A DNA stretch of 13,690 bases from an uncultured Clostridia bacterium (GCA_904501815.1 CAJGCN010000026.1:1-13690), one strand, 5' to 3'; shown: positions 5,138 through 12,733, numbered from the stretch's first letter. Made by a program: numbers and translations. The notes: generated by a model not told the origin, from the sequence alone.

Positions 5138-6013
5138 TTATCTCTTTTTACCTTTATGGAACAGGGCAATCGTGCCAGCCCCTGCGTGTGAGCCGATTAC
5201 CGCGCCGATATCCCCGATCGTGATTTCTACTTTGGGGAACTTTTGCAAAATCAAGCTCTTTAAGTATTCCGCGTCGTCCATACAATCTGCGTGCGCGATA
5301 AAAACCGGGTCGTTTTCACCGAGTTCTTGGGATACCAACATATTCTCAAACAATGCGTGAACGGCTTTTTTTCTGCCCATACACTTGCTTACGACGGTCA
5401 AATGTCCGCCGTCGTCTACGTGCATAACGGGTTTAATTTTCAAAATAGAGCCGATAATCGCCGTCGCGCCCGAAACTCTCCCGCCACGCTTTAAGTGGAA
5501 CAGGTTATCCACCGTAAAATGATGGCAAATATGCAGTTTTAAGCCTTCTGCAAAATCACGCGTTTCTTCAATGGAAACTCCTTCGTTTGCCTTTTTCACT
5601 ACGTAATCCAAAAACAAGCCTTGCCCCATACAAGCGCAAAGGGAGTCTACTACGAAAATTTTGCGGTCGGGGTATTTTTCCTTCAAGTTCTTCGCCGCTA
5701 CCACGAAGCTCCCGTTCGTCCCCGAAAGCGCGGAAGAAAAGGTGATTACAAGCACGTCGCGCCCCTTTTCCAAATGCTCTTCGATATGTTCGCGGGCAGA
5801 TTCGCTCGTCACCTGATAGGTCGTAGGCATTGCGCCTTCACGGAGCTTTTGATAAAACTCCTTTACTTCTATTTTTTCTCCGTCTTCCCCGCCGTAATTG
5901 ACGTTGTTCATCGTGAAACCTAAGTTCACGTAGTCTACTGCGTTGGCTTTATAATAGTCAACGGGCATATCGCAACAAGAATCGGTCACGATATCAAACA
6001 GTCTATTTTGCAT
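5138..6013 (-). CDS. DegV family fatty-acid-binding protein (FakB type)
   Basis: A 291-residue protein of the DegV family. Members bind one fatty acid and, as FakB, present it to the kinase FakA for acyl-phosphate formation. Seen in order: FDIVTDSCCDMP at the start, the PTTYQVTSE loop (many members have TSQ here, this one TYQ), ITFSSALSGT with the conserved serine of the carboxylate pocket, FVVDSLCACMGQG, FTVDNLFHLKRGGRVSG, the ILKIKPVMHVDDGGHL strand pair, and a C-terminal IGSHAGAGTIALF with the conserved histidine. AAGGAG lies eight bases before the ATG. It is the third gene of the minD-minE-degV operon, 12 bases behind minE. A FakA-type kinase is encoded at 10128-11768 and is the likely partner (inference). 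The fatty-acid preference cannot be read from sequence. Confidence 0.9.
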   Translation of the reverse strand: MQNRLFDIVTDSCCDMPVDYYKANAVDYVNLGFTMNNVNYGGEDGEKIEVKEFYQKLREGAMPTTYQVTSESAREHIEEHLEKGRDVLVITFSSALSGTNGSFVVAAKNLKEKYPDRKIFVVDSLCACMGQGLFLDYVVKKANEGVSIEETRDFAEGLKLHICHHFTVDNLFHLKRGGRVSGATAIIGSILKIKPVMHVDDGGHLTVVSKCMGRKKAVHALFENMLVSQELGENDPVFIAHADCMDDAEYLKSLILQKFPKVEITIGDIGAVIGSHAGAGTIALFHKGKKR

Positions 6014-6025
6014 ACTTTTTTCTCC

Positions 6026-6256
6026 TTATTTTAAAACATTAAATTTTTTAACGCGCTCTGCGCGGAAGGATACGTTTACTTCGTATACTCCTTTTTTAAA
6101 AATTATTTCCATTTGCGGTGAACCGACTAAATCGAAATATTCTTCGATTTTCTTCGCAAAATCCTGCAATACGAGCATCTTGCAACCGTCGCTCATCACC
6201 GATTTATCCGACTGTATCACGCTCGTCACGCGAGCATAGTCCGCCGATTTATTCAT
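6026..6256 (-). CDS. minE: Divergent MinE-like cell division topological factor, 76 aa
   Basis: A 76-residue protein directly behind minD. MinE stimulates MinD ATPase activity and restricts MinCD to the poles. Similarity is weak but follows the family plan: an N-terminal D-Y-A-R-V-x-x-V-I segment at the place of the MinD-activating A-K-x-R-L helix, a middle LQDFAKKIEEYFDL helix, and two strands MEIIFKKGVYEVNVSF as in the C-terminal dimer domain. The usual amphipathic N-terminal membrane-targeting stretch (LLDFF type) is missing; the protein begins MNKSADYARV. The 12-base gap to minD and the AAGGGGGTG ribosome binding site overlapping the minD stop point to coupled expression. Identification rests on position, size and this plan, so it is probable rather than certain. 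Confidence 0.65.
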   Translation of the reverse strand: MNKSADYARVTSVIQSDKSVMSDGCKMLVLQDFAKKIEEYFDLVGSPQMEIIFKKGVYEVNVSFRAERVKKFNVLK

Positions 6257-6268
6257 ACCCCCACCCCC

Positions 6269-7039
6269 TTACGAATTTTTAAGTATCACTCTTCGAATAC
6301 GACCCATAATCCCGCCGTAGCGACGAGTGGTATCGTAGAGCTTATGCTTGCCCGTAGCCAAATTCTTGGCGAGTAAACGGAAGGGATAATTCGTTCCCGT
6401 AAATTGACTTTTGTATAATTCGTAAGATTCGGGCAATACGCCCAAAACGGGGGTTTTTAACAATTCTTGAATTTCGATAGGCGACAAACATTCGCCCGTC
6501 GAGAGCATTTCTCCGCGCAGTCTGTTTACCACCACGCTCACACTTTGCGGTTCGTAGCTTTTTAAAACGGTAATCACTTTGTCCGCGTCGCGAAGAGCGG
6601 AAACAGTTGCCGTCGTCACGACGATTGCTTCGTCCGCCGTTGCCACCGCGCGGTGAAAACCTTCGTCGATACCCGCTGGGCAGTCGATTAAAATATAATC
6701 GTATTGCGGGGCAAGCGCGTCTAAAACGATTTTCAGCGACTGCGGGGATACGTAGCGTTCGGGTACGGAATGACTGCTCGGAAGCAAAAATAAATTACAA
6801 AACTCAGGATGCGGTACGAGCGCTTGTTTGGCTCGGCATCTTCCTTCGATTACGTCCACGAGATCGTAAGCAATCCTGTTTTCCACGCCCGTCATCACGT
6901 CTACGTTGTTTAAGCCGAAATCGGCGTCGCATAAAATTACCCGTTCTCCGCGTTTAGATAGCGCAATCCCAAGCCCGATTGCAACGGTGGTTTTGCCCAC
7001 CCCGCCTTTTCCGCTCGTCACGACGATTCTCCTTGCCAT
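6269..7039 (-). CDS. minD: Septum site-determining ATPase MinD
   Basis: A 256-residue member of the ParA/MinD ATPase family. It cycles between cytoplasm and inner membrane with ATP and positions the division-inhibiting system. Visible: deviant Walker A SGKGGVGKTT (9-18) with the signature Lys11 and Lys16; VILCDADFGLNNVDVMTG (35-51, most members have GLRNLD here); LIDCPAGIDEGFHRAV (117-132, Walker B region); TATVSALRDADKVI; and a C-terminal amphipathic end GRIRRVILKNS suited to membrane targeting. AAGGAG lies eight bases before the ATG. It is the first gene of an operon with minE and degV. No minC or mre gene precedes it here, unlike the common mreBCD-minCD order. I see no convincing -35/-10 pair upstream, though an 8-bp direct repeat lies at 7101-7118. 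Confidence 0.93.
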   Translation of the reverse strand: MARRIVVTSGKGGVGKTTVAIGLGIALSKRGERVILCDADFGLNNVDVMTGVENRIAYDLVDVIEGRCRAKQALVPHPEFCNLFLLPSSHSVPERYVSPQSLKIVLDALAPQYDYILIDCPAGIDEGFHRAVATADEAIVVTTATVSALRDADKVITVLKSYEPQSVSVVVNRLRGEMLSTGECLSPIEIQELLKTPVLGVLPESYELYKSQFTGTNYPFRLLAKNLATGKHKLYDTTRRYGGIMGRIRRVILKNS

Positions 7040-7100
7040 ACTCTTTTCTCCTTAACCGTTGTTTCCGCACGCATAAGCATACCAAAAAATCCAAAGAATA

Positions 7101-7118
7101 TTTCGTCGAATTTCGTCG
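7101..7118. repeat. Direct repeat TTTCGTCG, 10-bp period, upstream of minD
   Basis: Two perfect copies (7101-7108 and 7111-7118), one helical turn apart, 62 to 79 bases before the minD start in the hisIE-minD gap (7040-7228). It could be a regulator site; chance similarity is not excluded. Confidence 0.3.
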
Positions 7119-7151
7119 TTTGTTAAGTAATCTTAGCAGATTTATTTTCAC

Positions 7152-7188
7152 AAAAATACTCCGTCGCTTCTCACCCGAAGGACGGAGT
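7152..7188 (-). terminator. Terminator after hisIE
   Basis: Stem arms 7158-7170 and 7177-7188 (ACTCCGTC with GACGGAGT, continued by CTTC with GAAG past one bulged base), followed on the minus strand by ATTTTTG. It lies 40 bases past the hisIE stop and separates it from the minD operon. Confidence 0.82.
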
Positions 7189-7228
7189 AAGTTCAGTTTT
7201 TGATTATTATGTAGAATTTCAAAAAGTC

Positions 7229-7870
7229 TTAGCGGTTGCGCTTACAAAGCTCCGCGCACACTTCCGAAATATTTACGCCCTTTGCGCCTAAAAGCACCAT
7301 CATGTGGTAAAGGAAATCCGCCGCTTCGTCGATTACTTCGCTCTTTTCGGAGTTCTTCGCCGCAATCACGAGCTCGACGGCTTCTTCCCCAACCTTCTTA
7401 GCAATCTTGTCCACGCCGCGAATGAATAAGTAGCTTGCGTACGAGCCTTCTTCGGGGTTCTTTTTGCAATCTGCAATCATGCGTTGCAATCTCCCGAACA
7501 TTTCCGCACCGATCGTGTTGTATTCGCCCACGAGCTGTTCGTCGAAACAGGTAAATTCTTTCTTTTCAGGGTTTGCGTAGCCCTTTTGTTTTACCTTTAA
7601 AAGCAAGGTATCAGAGTCGTGATCCAAAAACGCCGCCATAACCTTTTGCGTATTGCCGAGCGCTTCGCCGTATTTAGTAATCGTTTTTTTCGAACGGCTG
7701 TAATAATGCGCGTAGCCCGTTTCAAAGGTCTTTTCCAACGCTTCCGCATTCATATATACGAGCATAAGAACTTCTCCGCTCTCGTAATCTTGCGCGACGA
7801 CGGGAATCAATCCGTCTTTATTCAATTTGAACTTAGAAAGCTCGAATTTGGTTTTTTTAGCTACAGCCAT
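7229..7870 (-). CDS. hisIE: HisIE bifunctional protein with a degenerate HisI half
   Basis: A 213-residue fusion of phosphoribosyl-AMP cyclohydrolase (HisI, about 15-115) and phosphoribosyl-ATP pyrophosphohydrolase (HisE, about 122-213), steps 3 and 2 of histidine synthesis. The HisE half looks intact: SYASYLF, GVDKIAKKVGEEAVELVIAAKN, DEAADFLYHMMVLL. The HisI half keeps DGLIPVVAQD, GEVLMLVYMNAEAL and YSRSKK but departs at key sites. The usual DCDxD is DHDSD (83-87), so the first zinc cysteine is His84. The usual ACHTGxxSCF is ANPEKKEFTCF (99-109), so the second cysteine and its neighbouring His are lost; only Cys108 remains. The usual LWxKGExSGN is ITKYGEALGN. The ribosome binding site AGGAGGT and an excellent promoter show an expressed gene. 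It stands alone, with no other his gene in the window. Confidence 0.88.
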   Translation of the reverse strand: MAVAKKTKFELSKFKLNKDGLIPVVAQDYESGEVLMLVYMNAEALEKTFETGYAHYYSRSKKTITKYGEALGNTQKVMAAFLDHDSDTLLLKVKQKGYANPEKKEFTCFDEQLVGEYNTIGAEMFGRLQRMIADCKKNPEEGSYASYLFIRGVDKIAKKVGEEAVELVIAAKNSEKSEVIDEAADFLYHMMVLLGAKGVNISEVCAELCKRNR

Positions 7871-7921
7871 ACGACTACCTCCTTGCCGTTTCGTAGATTT
7901 TTTCCAATCTACCCTATTTCT

Positions 7922-7950
7922 ATTATACTATAAATCTTTCATTTCGTCAA
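7922..7950 (-). promoter_or_regulatory. Promoter of hisIE
   Basis: Minus strand TTGACG (7945-7950), 17-base spacer, TATAAT (7922-7927), about 52 bases before the hisIE start. No T-box or his-leader structure fits in the short leader. Confidence 0.85.
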
Positions 7951-8007
7951 CAGTTCGAAAAAAAAATTTTTGAATTTTTTCGTATTTTTACACATTTTTT
8001 ATTTTTT

Positions 8008-10017
8008 TTAGTTCAAAACGACGTCTTTTAAGCGATTATACTTTTTAATAGCGGCGTTTCGAAGTTCTTCGGTATCAAATCTCCCGTCGAACGCTTCGTC
8101 GGAAAGTTTCTTTGCCGCAAAGATAACCTGCGTGGGATATTTCAAATTTTTAATATCCGAAAGCGCTTTACCCGACTGACGCGTACCGAAGAAATCCCCG
8201 CTTCCGCGCATTTCCAAATCCTTTTCCGCAATTTTAAAACCGTCCGTTTCGCTTTTAATCGTCAACAACCGTTCTTTGGCGTTTTCGCTTTCCGAGCCCA
8301 TCAATAAAAAGCAATAGCTCTTGTCGCTTCCGCGCCCTACCCGCCCGCGAAGCTGATGCAATTGCGACAGCCCGAATCGCTCGGCGTTATAGATAATCAT
8401 AATCGTCGCATTCGGCACGTCCACCCCGACTTCAATGACCGTCGTGGAGACTAAGCAATCGTACGCCTTATTTTTAAAAGCTTGCATCACTTCCGCTTTT
8501 TCCTTTTCTTTCATGCGCCCGTGCAACAGCCCGAACCGCACTCTCGGTAAACGGTTTTTGAGTTCTTCGTAGAGTTCTTTCACGCTAATCAGCGTACCTT
8601 CTTCGTCGTCTTCGTCTATCTTAGAACAAACGAAATACGCCTGTTTCCCAAGTTTCACTTGCCCGTCTACGTAGTCGAGCATTCCTTCGTATTTGCTTTC
8701 GGGAACGATACTTGTGGAAATTTCCTGACGGGCTTTGGGCTTATCGGTAATCGTCGTCACGTCCAAATCGCCGTAGAAGATAAGCGAGAGCGTTCTCGGA
8801 ATCGGCGTTGCGCTCATAACGAGCATATCCGCCCCTTCCCCCTTTTCCGCAAGCGCGTTGCGTTGCGCTACGCCGAAACGGTGTTGTTCGTCGCATACGA
8901 TAAAGGAAAGGTCGGGAATTTCCACGTCTTGTTGGAAAATGGCGTGCGTACCGCATAAAATATCCAGCTCCCCCGCCTTTAAACGGGCTTTCAATTCCCG
9001 TTTTTCTTTCACCGTCATTCCGCCCGCTAAATACCCCACGCGGTATTCGGGGAAATATTTTTTGAGCACGGCAAAGTTTTGCGCCGCTAACACTTCGGTC
9101 GGAGAAAGGTACGCCGCTTTATATCCGCTTTTGACCGCCATGAAAATACCGCACAGCGCAACCGCCGTCTTCCCGCTCCCTACGTCGCCTTGCAAAAGTC
9201 TGTTCATTCGCGTAGGGGAATATAAGCTTTCGAAAATATCGTTTACGGCGTGCTTTTGTCCGTCGGTAAGTTCAAACCCAAAGCGTTTGGAAAACTCTTT
9301 GACTTGTTCGCCCAAAACTGAATATTTATGCATTCGGACTTCTTCTTTCCCACCTTTAATAATTTTAAAAGCGGAAATCAACACGAAAAATTCTTCCAAC
9401 GCAATCCGCTCGCTCGCCCTATCTTTTTCCTTCACGCCCGTTGGGTTATGAACTTCGTGATACGCTTTAATCAGCGAAGAAAGCCCGTATTTATCAATGA
9501 GTTTTTGGGGAATTACGCTGTTTAAATTCGTCTTCAACAAGGCTTCTTTCACCGCGTCGCGAACGATTTTTTGACTAAGCTTGCCCTTTAAGGAATATAC
9601 GGGTAAAATTCCCTTTAAGCGGTAATTTTTATCCAACGGCTCAAAGGTGGGATTAACGAGAGAAATCTGCCCGTATTTGTTTTGCACCCGACCGTAGAAA
9701 AGATATTCGCCGGGCTTTAATTTCTGCGCGACGTACGGCTGATTAAACCACACGGCGGTAAACGCCAAGCCGTCTTGCGAACAATACGCTTTGACTACTT
9801 TCAGCCTTGACCCGTAGTTGACGGGGGCGAGCCGAACGACTTCGCAAGCGACGAGCAACATATCGTTATGATAAGCGGTTCTCAAAGACGCCCGTTCGGT
9901 TAAATCGAGATAGGCGCGCGGATAATAGCGGACGAGATCTTCCGCTTCGAATATGCCGAGCTTATTAAATTCCTTTTCTCTTTTTTCCCCTATTGAACGG
10001 AGTGTGGAAAGTTTCAT
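8008..10017 (-). CDS. recG: ATP-dependent DNA helicase RecG
   Basis: A 669-residue superfamily 2 helicase that remodels stalled replication forks and branch-migrates Holliday junctions. Domain order is typical: an N-terminal wedge/OB-fold region (about 1-200), then the helicase lobes. Motifs: LLQGDVGSGKT (Walker A, 274-284), AAYLSPTEVLAAQ (motif Ia), IVCDEQHRFGV (DEQH, motif II, 376-379), MSATPIPRTL (motif III, 401-410), then STTVIEVGVDVPNA and the QLHQLRGRVGRG motif VI, followed by the short C-terminal domain. The length is slightly under that of the Escherichia coli protein (693). The ribosome binding site is weak (AAAAGGC). It lies downstream of fakA past a terminator, in the same relative order as in Bacillus subtilis; a promoter of its own is not obvious. 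Confidence 0.97.
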   Translation of the reverse strand: MKLSTLRSIGEKREKEFNKLGIFEAEDLVRYYPRAYLDLTERASLRTAYHNDMLLVACEVVRLAPVNYGSRLKVVKAYCSQDGLAFTAVWFNQPYVAQKLKPGEYLFYGRVQNKYGQISLVNPTFEPLDKNYRLKGILPVYSLKGKLSQKIVRDAVKEALLKTNLNSVIPQKLIDKYGLSSLIKAYHEVHNPTGVKEKDRASERIALEEFFVLISAFKIIKGGKEEVRMHKYSVLGEQVKEFSKRFGFELTDGQKHAVNDIFESLYSPTRMNRLLQGDVGSGKTAVALCGIFMAVKSGYKAAYLSPTEVLAAQNFAVLKKYFPEYRVGYLAGGMTVKEKRELKARLKAGELDILCGTHAIFQQDVEIPDLSFIVCDEQHRFGVAQRNALAEKGEGADMLVMSATPIPRTLSLIFYGDLDVTTITDKPKARQEISTSIVPESKYEGMLDYVDGQVKLGKQAYFVCSKIDEDDEEGTLISVKELYEELKNRLPRVRFGLLHGRMKEKEKAEVMQAFKNKAYDCLVSTTVIEVGVDVPNATIMIIYNAERFGLSQLHQLRGRVGRGSDKSYCFLLMGSESENAKERLLTIKSETDGFKIAEKDLEMRGSGDFFGTRQSGKALSDIKNLKYPTQVIFAAKKLSDEAFDGRFDTEELRNAAIKKYNRLKDVVLN

Positions 10018-10049
10018 AATCTGCCTTTTGTTCTTTTCGTCGGTTTGAT

Positions 10050-10085
10050 AAAAAAAGCGAGAAAAGCGCCGCCGCTCCTCCCGCT
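10050..10085 (-). terminator. Terminator after fakA, upstream of recG
   Basis: Outer stem 10056-10063 with 10078-10085 (8 bp with two G-U pairs), inner stem AGCG/CGCT (10065-10068 with 10073-10076), followed on the minus strand by a run of T (10051-10056). Some read-through into recG is possible since I find no clear recG promoter in the 110-base gap. Confidence 0.75.
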
Positions 10086-10127
10086 TTCGTAGTATTTATT
10101 TTTGCATAAATATTTATAATTATGCGT

Positions 10128-11768
10128 TTATTCCAAAGAAATTAAATAGTAATATACTGGTTGACCGCCGCTATGGTAATCGACGTCGCAATCGGGGTAT
10201 TTTTCCGCAATCTCCGCAGCCAACGCCTCCGCATCTTCCGACTTCACATCTTCGCCGTAGTACAAGGTGATAACTTGGTGGAAATCTTCTTTCATTCTGC
10301 CGATAAGTTTTACCACCGCTTCGGAAACGTCTTGCGATTTTGCTAAAATCTTCTTGTCGTCAAGCCCGATAATATCCCCTTCCTTAATCGAGAAGCCATT
10401 GAGCGAAGTGTTGCGCACCGAATGTGTCACTTGACCTGCTTTTACGTTATCAAGCGCGTGCAACATATTCGTCTTGTTTTCTTCTACGCTGACTTCTGGG
10501 TTAAATTCAAGCGCCGCCGCAAACCCTTGCGGTACGTTCTTGGTCGGAATAACGTGAATGGTCTTGTTCTCCACGAGATTTTTCGCTTGTTCCGCCGCAA
10601 GAATAATATTTTTATTGTTGGGGAATACGAACACGTGTTCCGCGTTAATTTTTTGCGCCGCTTGCGCAATGTCCGCCGCCGACGGGTTCATGGTTTGCCC
10701 GCCTTCGATAATGCGGTCTACGAACAAATCCTTGAAAATATCCGAAAGTCCTTGCCCTGCGCAAATCGCGAGCATACCCATTTCTTTCTTTTCCGCTTCT
10801 AATTTCGCTTTGAGCTGACGGTTTTGTTCGAGCATATTTTCAATCTTCGGACGGTCAAGTTCGCCAAGCTCCAAAGCATACGTAAGCGCTTTACCGGGTT
10901 GGTTGGTATGCACGTGCACTTTCACAAGGTCTAAATCCCCGATACAAATCACGCTGTCGCCCAAATTCATAAGCTTTTCACGCAAACGGTCGATATCTGC
11001 AAGCGTGGTGCTCTTTTTTAAATTGATAATAAAGAACTCCGTGCAATAGGCAAATTGAATTTCGCCCAAATCCAAATTGATAATATCCGAATTATCGCCA
11101 AATTCTTCACTCGGCTCGTCGGCGGAGTCAACGGAAATTTCTTCCACTTCTTCGCCCGTAAGCGTTGCGGCAAAGCCTTTGATAATCGTCATTAAGCCAA
11201 CGCCACCCGAATCGACTACGCCCGCTTTTTTAAGTACAGGCAAAAGTTCGGGAGTTTTTGCAAGCGCCTTATCGCCCGCCGTGATTACTTCCGCGAAAAA
11301 CTCTTCGAAGTTCTTCTTTTTGGAAGCGACTTTGCTGGCGTGTTCGCTCATCATGCGAACGACGGTCAAAATCGTACCTTCTTTGGGAACGGATACTGCG
11401 CCGTAAGCGACTTTCGTCCCCGCTTCCATTGCCTTAGCAAAGGTTTTCGTATCAAATTCCGCGCCGCATTCGCGAACGACGGAACAAATGCCTTTTAAAA
11501 TTTGAGAAAGAATAACGCCCGAATTCCCACGCGCGCCCTTTAACGCACCTTTAGAAATCGCGTCGCAAATTTCCATAAACGCGTTAGACGAACAAAGAGA
11601 AAGCTCTTTCACCGCCGACTGCATGGTAAGCGACATATTCGTACCCGTATCTCCGTCGGGCACGGGGAAGACGTTTAACGCGTCAACCTTAGCGCGATTA
11701 TTTTCAAGGGACTTTGCGCCCACGAGAATCATTTTGCGAAATTCTGTACTATTTATCGTTTTATGCAT
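10128..11768 (-). CDS. fakA: Fatty acid kinase subunit FakA (DAK2-DegV/YloV family)
   Basis: A 546-residue protein of the YloV/FakA family, the ATP-binding subunit that phosphorylates fatty acids carried by FakB (DegV) proteins so they can enter phospholipid synthesis. The N-terminal DhaL-like kinase domain (about 1-200) shows NVFPVPDGDTGTNM (32-45, the aspartates bind the magnesium ions), GARGNSGVILSQILKG (78-93) and GVVDSGGVGLM. A central domain contains VKVHVHTNQPG with clustered histidines. The C-terminal domain carries FVFPNNKNIILAAEQA and ends GGQPVYYYLISLE, as in the family. AAGGAG precedes the ATG. It follows the Asp23-family gene as in the yloU-yloV pair of Bacillus subtilis, but with its own likely promoter. 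The DegV protein at 5138-6013 is the obvious candidate partner. Confidence 0.92.
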   Translation of the reverse strand: MHKTINSTEFRKMILVGAKSLENNRAKVDALNVFPVPDGDTGTNMSLTMQSAVKELSLCSSNAFMEICDAISKGALKGARGNSGVILSQILKGICSVVRECGAEFDTKTFAKAMEAGTKVAYGAVSVPKEGTILTVVRMMSEHASKVASKKKNFEEFFAEVITAGDKALAKTPELLPVLKKAGVVDSGGVGLMTIIKGFAATLTGEEVEEISVDSADEPSEEFGDNSDIINLDLGEIQFAYCTEFFIINLKKSTTLADIDRLREKLMNLGDSVICIGDLDLVKVHVHTNQPGKALTYALELGELDRPKIENMLEQNRQLKAKLEAEKKEMGMLAICAGQGLSDIFKDLFVDRIIEGGQTMNPSAADIAQAAQKINAEHVFVFPNNKNIILAAEQAKNLVENKTIHVIPTKNVPQGFAAALEFNPEVSVEENKTNMLHALDNVKAGQVTHSVRNTSLNGFSIKEGDIIGLDDKKILAKSQDVSEAVVKLIGRMKEDFHQVITLYYGEDVKSEDAEALAAEIAEKYPDCDVDYHSGGQPVYYYLISLE

Positions 11769-11788
11769 TGTAAATGCTCCTTATATAC

Positions 11789-11818
11789 ATTATAATAAGG
11801 GGGTGAATGCGCTGTAAA
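11789..11818 (-). promoter_or_regulatory. Likely promoter of fakA
   Basis: Minus strand TTTACA (11813-11818), 18-base spacer, TATAAT (11789-11794), about 20 bases before the fakA start, so the leader would be very short. Confidence 0.55.
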
Positions 11819-11823
11819 GAAAA

Positions 11824-11880
11824 AACAAGGAAACACGCCGCTAAAAAGACGCTACGGCGCCGCGCACGGGAAAGCTCCCG
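11824..11880 (-). terminator. GC-rich hairpins after the Asp23-family gene
   Basis: Right after the stop (11881-11883) the minus strand has ACGGGA-GCTT-TCCCGT, then a GC-rich stretch with GGCGCC, then CTTTTT. This is a plausible though not textbook intrinsic terminator, since the T run is separated from the first hairpin. Confidence 0.4.
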
Positions 11881-12228
11881 TTATTTTTTTACCCCGACGA
11901 CGTTCACGTTCACGGTGTTGACGATCATGCCGGTAAATCTTTCCACTTTGTATTTGACGGCTTCTTTTAAAGAATCGGCAACCGCGTCAATGGAAACGCC
12001 GTATTTTACAACGACGGAAACGTCGATGTAAATTCTGTTCCCGGAAGTGAGAACCTTAATACCGTCTAAAGATTCTTTCAACGAAATCTTCGCGTACTTT
12101 TTCGAAGAACGCCGTGCGTAAACGCCCACGATACCGTAGGACTCGATCGCGGTGTGAGAAGCGACTTTTGCGATAGCAAGGTCGTTGATAGAAATTTTTC
12201 CGTAAGCGTTGCTGGTATTAACTGACAT
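11881..12228 (-). CDS. Asp23/Gls24 family envelope stress response protein (YloU-like)
   Basis: A 115-residue protein of the Asp23/Gls24 (DUF322) family. The pattern is the family's: GKISINDLAIAKVASHTAIESYGIVGV (about 8-34), a middle IKVLTSGNRIYIDVSVVVKYGVSI, and a closing VADSLKEAVKYKVERFTGMIVNTVNVNVVGV. Members in Firmicutes form membrane-associated assemblies linked to envelope stress; the small YloU type beside FakA is nearly universal in the phylum, and its exact task is unsettled. I start it at the ATG at 12228, eight bases after GGAG; the frame also has a GTG three codons earlier at 12237 that overlaps that ribosome binding site. It precedes fakA and is divergent from rpmB, as in Bacillus subtilis. 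Confidence 0.9.
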   Translation of the reverse strand: MSVNTSNAYGKISINDLAIAKVASHTAIESYGIVGVYARRSSKKYAKISLKESLDGIKVLTSGNRIYIDVSVVVKYGVSIDAVADSLKEAVKYKVERFTGMIVNTVNVNVVGVKK

Positions 12229-12252
12229 AATTTTCACTCCAAGTTCTTATCC

Positions 12253-12281
12253 ATTGTACACTATTTCTTCGAATTTGGCAA
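12253..12281 (-). promoter_or_regulatory. Promoter of the Asp23-family gene
   Basis: Minus strand TTGCCA (12276-12281), 17-base spacer, TACAAT (12253-12258), 25 bases before the start codon. Confidence 0.7.
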
Positions 12282-12341
12282 GCGAATTTTTGTATTTATA
12301 AATATTTTTTAAATTTTTTGTCTTTTTTGCCCCGTTTTTAA

Positions 12342-12370
12342 TTGCTTTTTCGCGGAAATAATGCTATATT
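12342..12370 (+). promoter_or_regulatory. Promoter and leader of rpmB
   Basis: TTGCTT (12342-12347), 17-base spacer, TATATT (12365-12370). The leader of about 90 bases (12377-12468) holds two small hairpins, one at about 12383-12403 and one ACGG/CCGT just after it, before the GGAGGTG ribosome binding site. Too little is seen to call a ribosomal-protein regulatory element. Confidence 0.6.
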
Positions 12371-12468
12371 ATAAATGCTTGTTTTGCGTGAAGCGAAAAA
12401 CGGCGAAAAAACCGTATCGCCCGCGCAACGAAAAATAAGGCAAAATAATCACACTCGGAGGTGTCAAT

Positions 12469-12651
12469 ATGTCGAGAGTATGCAATATCTGCGGTAAGGG
12501 CCAAGCTTCGGGCAACAACGTCAGCCACTCCAACCGTAAAACGAGAAGAACTTTCAAAGCGAACGTGCAGAAAGTGAACTACGTGGAAAACGGAAAGGAA
12601 ACGACGGGCTACGTTTGCGCAAGATGCTTAAAGAAAGCGGAACGCGCTTAA
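12469..12651 (+). CDS. rpmB: 50S ribosomal protein L28, zinc-binding form
   Basis: A 60-residue L28. SRVCNICGKGQASGNNVSHSNRKTRRTFKANVQKV is the family signature; this protein of the large subunit binds 23S rRNA. Two cysteine pairs, Cys5/Cys8 and Cys50/Cys53, form the zinc ribbon of the C+ paralogue, so the gene makes the zinc-dependent version; no cysteine-free copy is in the window. GGAGGTG precedes the ATG closely. The gene is transcribed opposite to all its neighbours, between rpe and the Asp23-family gene, the same placement as in Bacillus subtilis. It has its own promoter and terminator. Confidence 0.97.
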   Translation: MSRVCNICGKGQASGNNVSHSNRKTRRTFKANVQKVNYVENGKETTGYVCARCLKKAERA

Positions 12652-12655
12652 ATCG

Positions 12656-12714
12656 TTTACGCTAAGGCGTAAAGGACGAAACTTCTCGGCTGTTTGCAAC
12701 GCAAACAGTCTTTT
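12656..12714 (+). terminator. Double hairpin terminator after rpmB
   Basis: A perfect 7-bp hairpin TTTACGC/GCGTAAA (12656-12673) is followed by a perfect 8-bp hairpin CTGTTTGC/GCAAACAG (12690-12697 with 12701-12708), then TC and six T. The second is the intrinsic terminator; the first may be a processing or stability element. Confidence 0.88.
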
Positions 12715-12733
12715 TTCGTTTATGAAAATAGTT

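Noticed and set aside
10105..10126. AT-rich palindrome (GCATAA ... TTATGC) between fakA and recG as a recG operator
   Set aside because: It is almost pure A/T, expected often by chance in such gaps, and lies upstream of the fakA terminator, so a recG role is not supported.
12369..12557. Minus-strand 62-codon frame over the rpmB start
   Set aside because: Antisense to rpmB and its leader; it would destroy a clear promoter and ribosome binding site arrangement.
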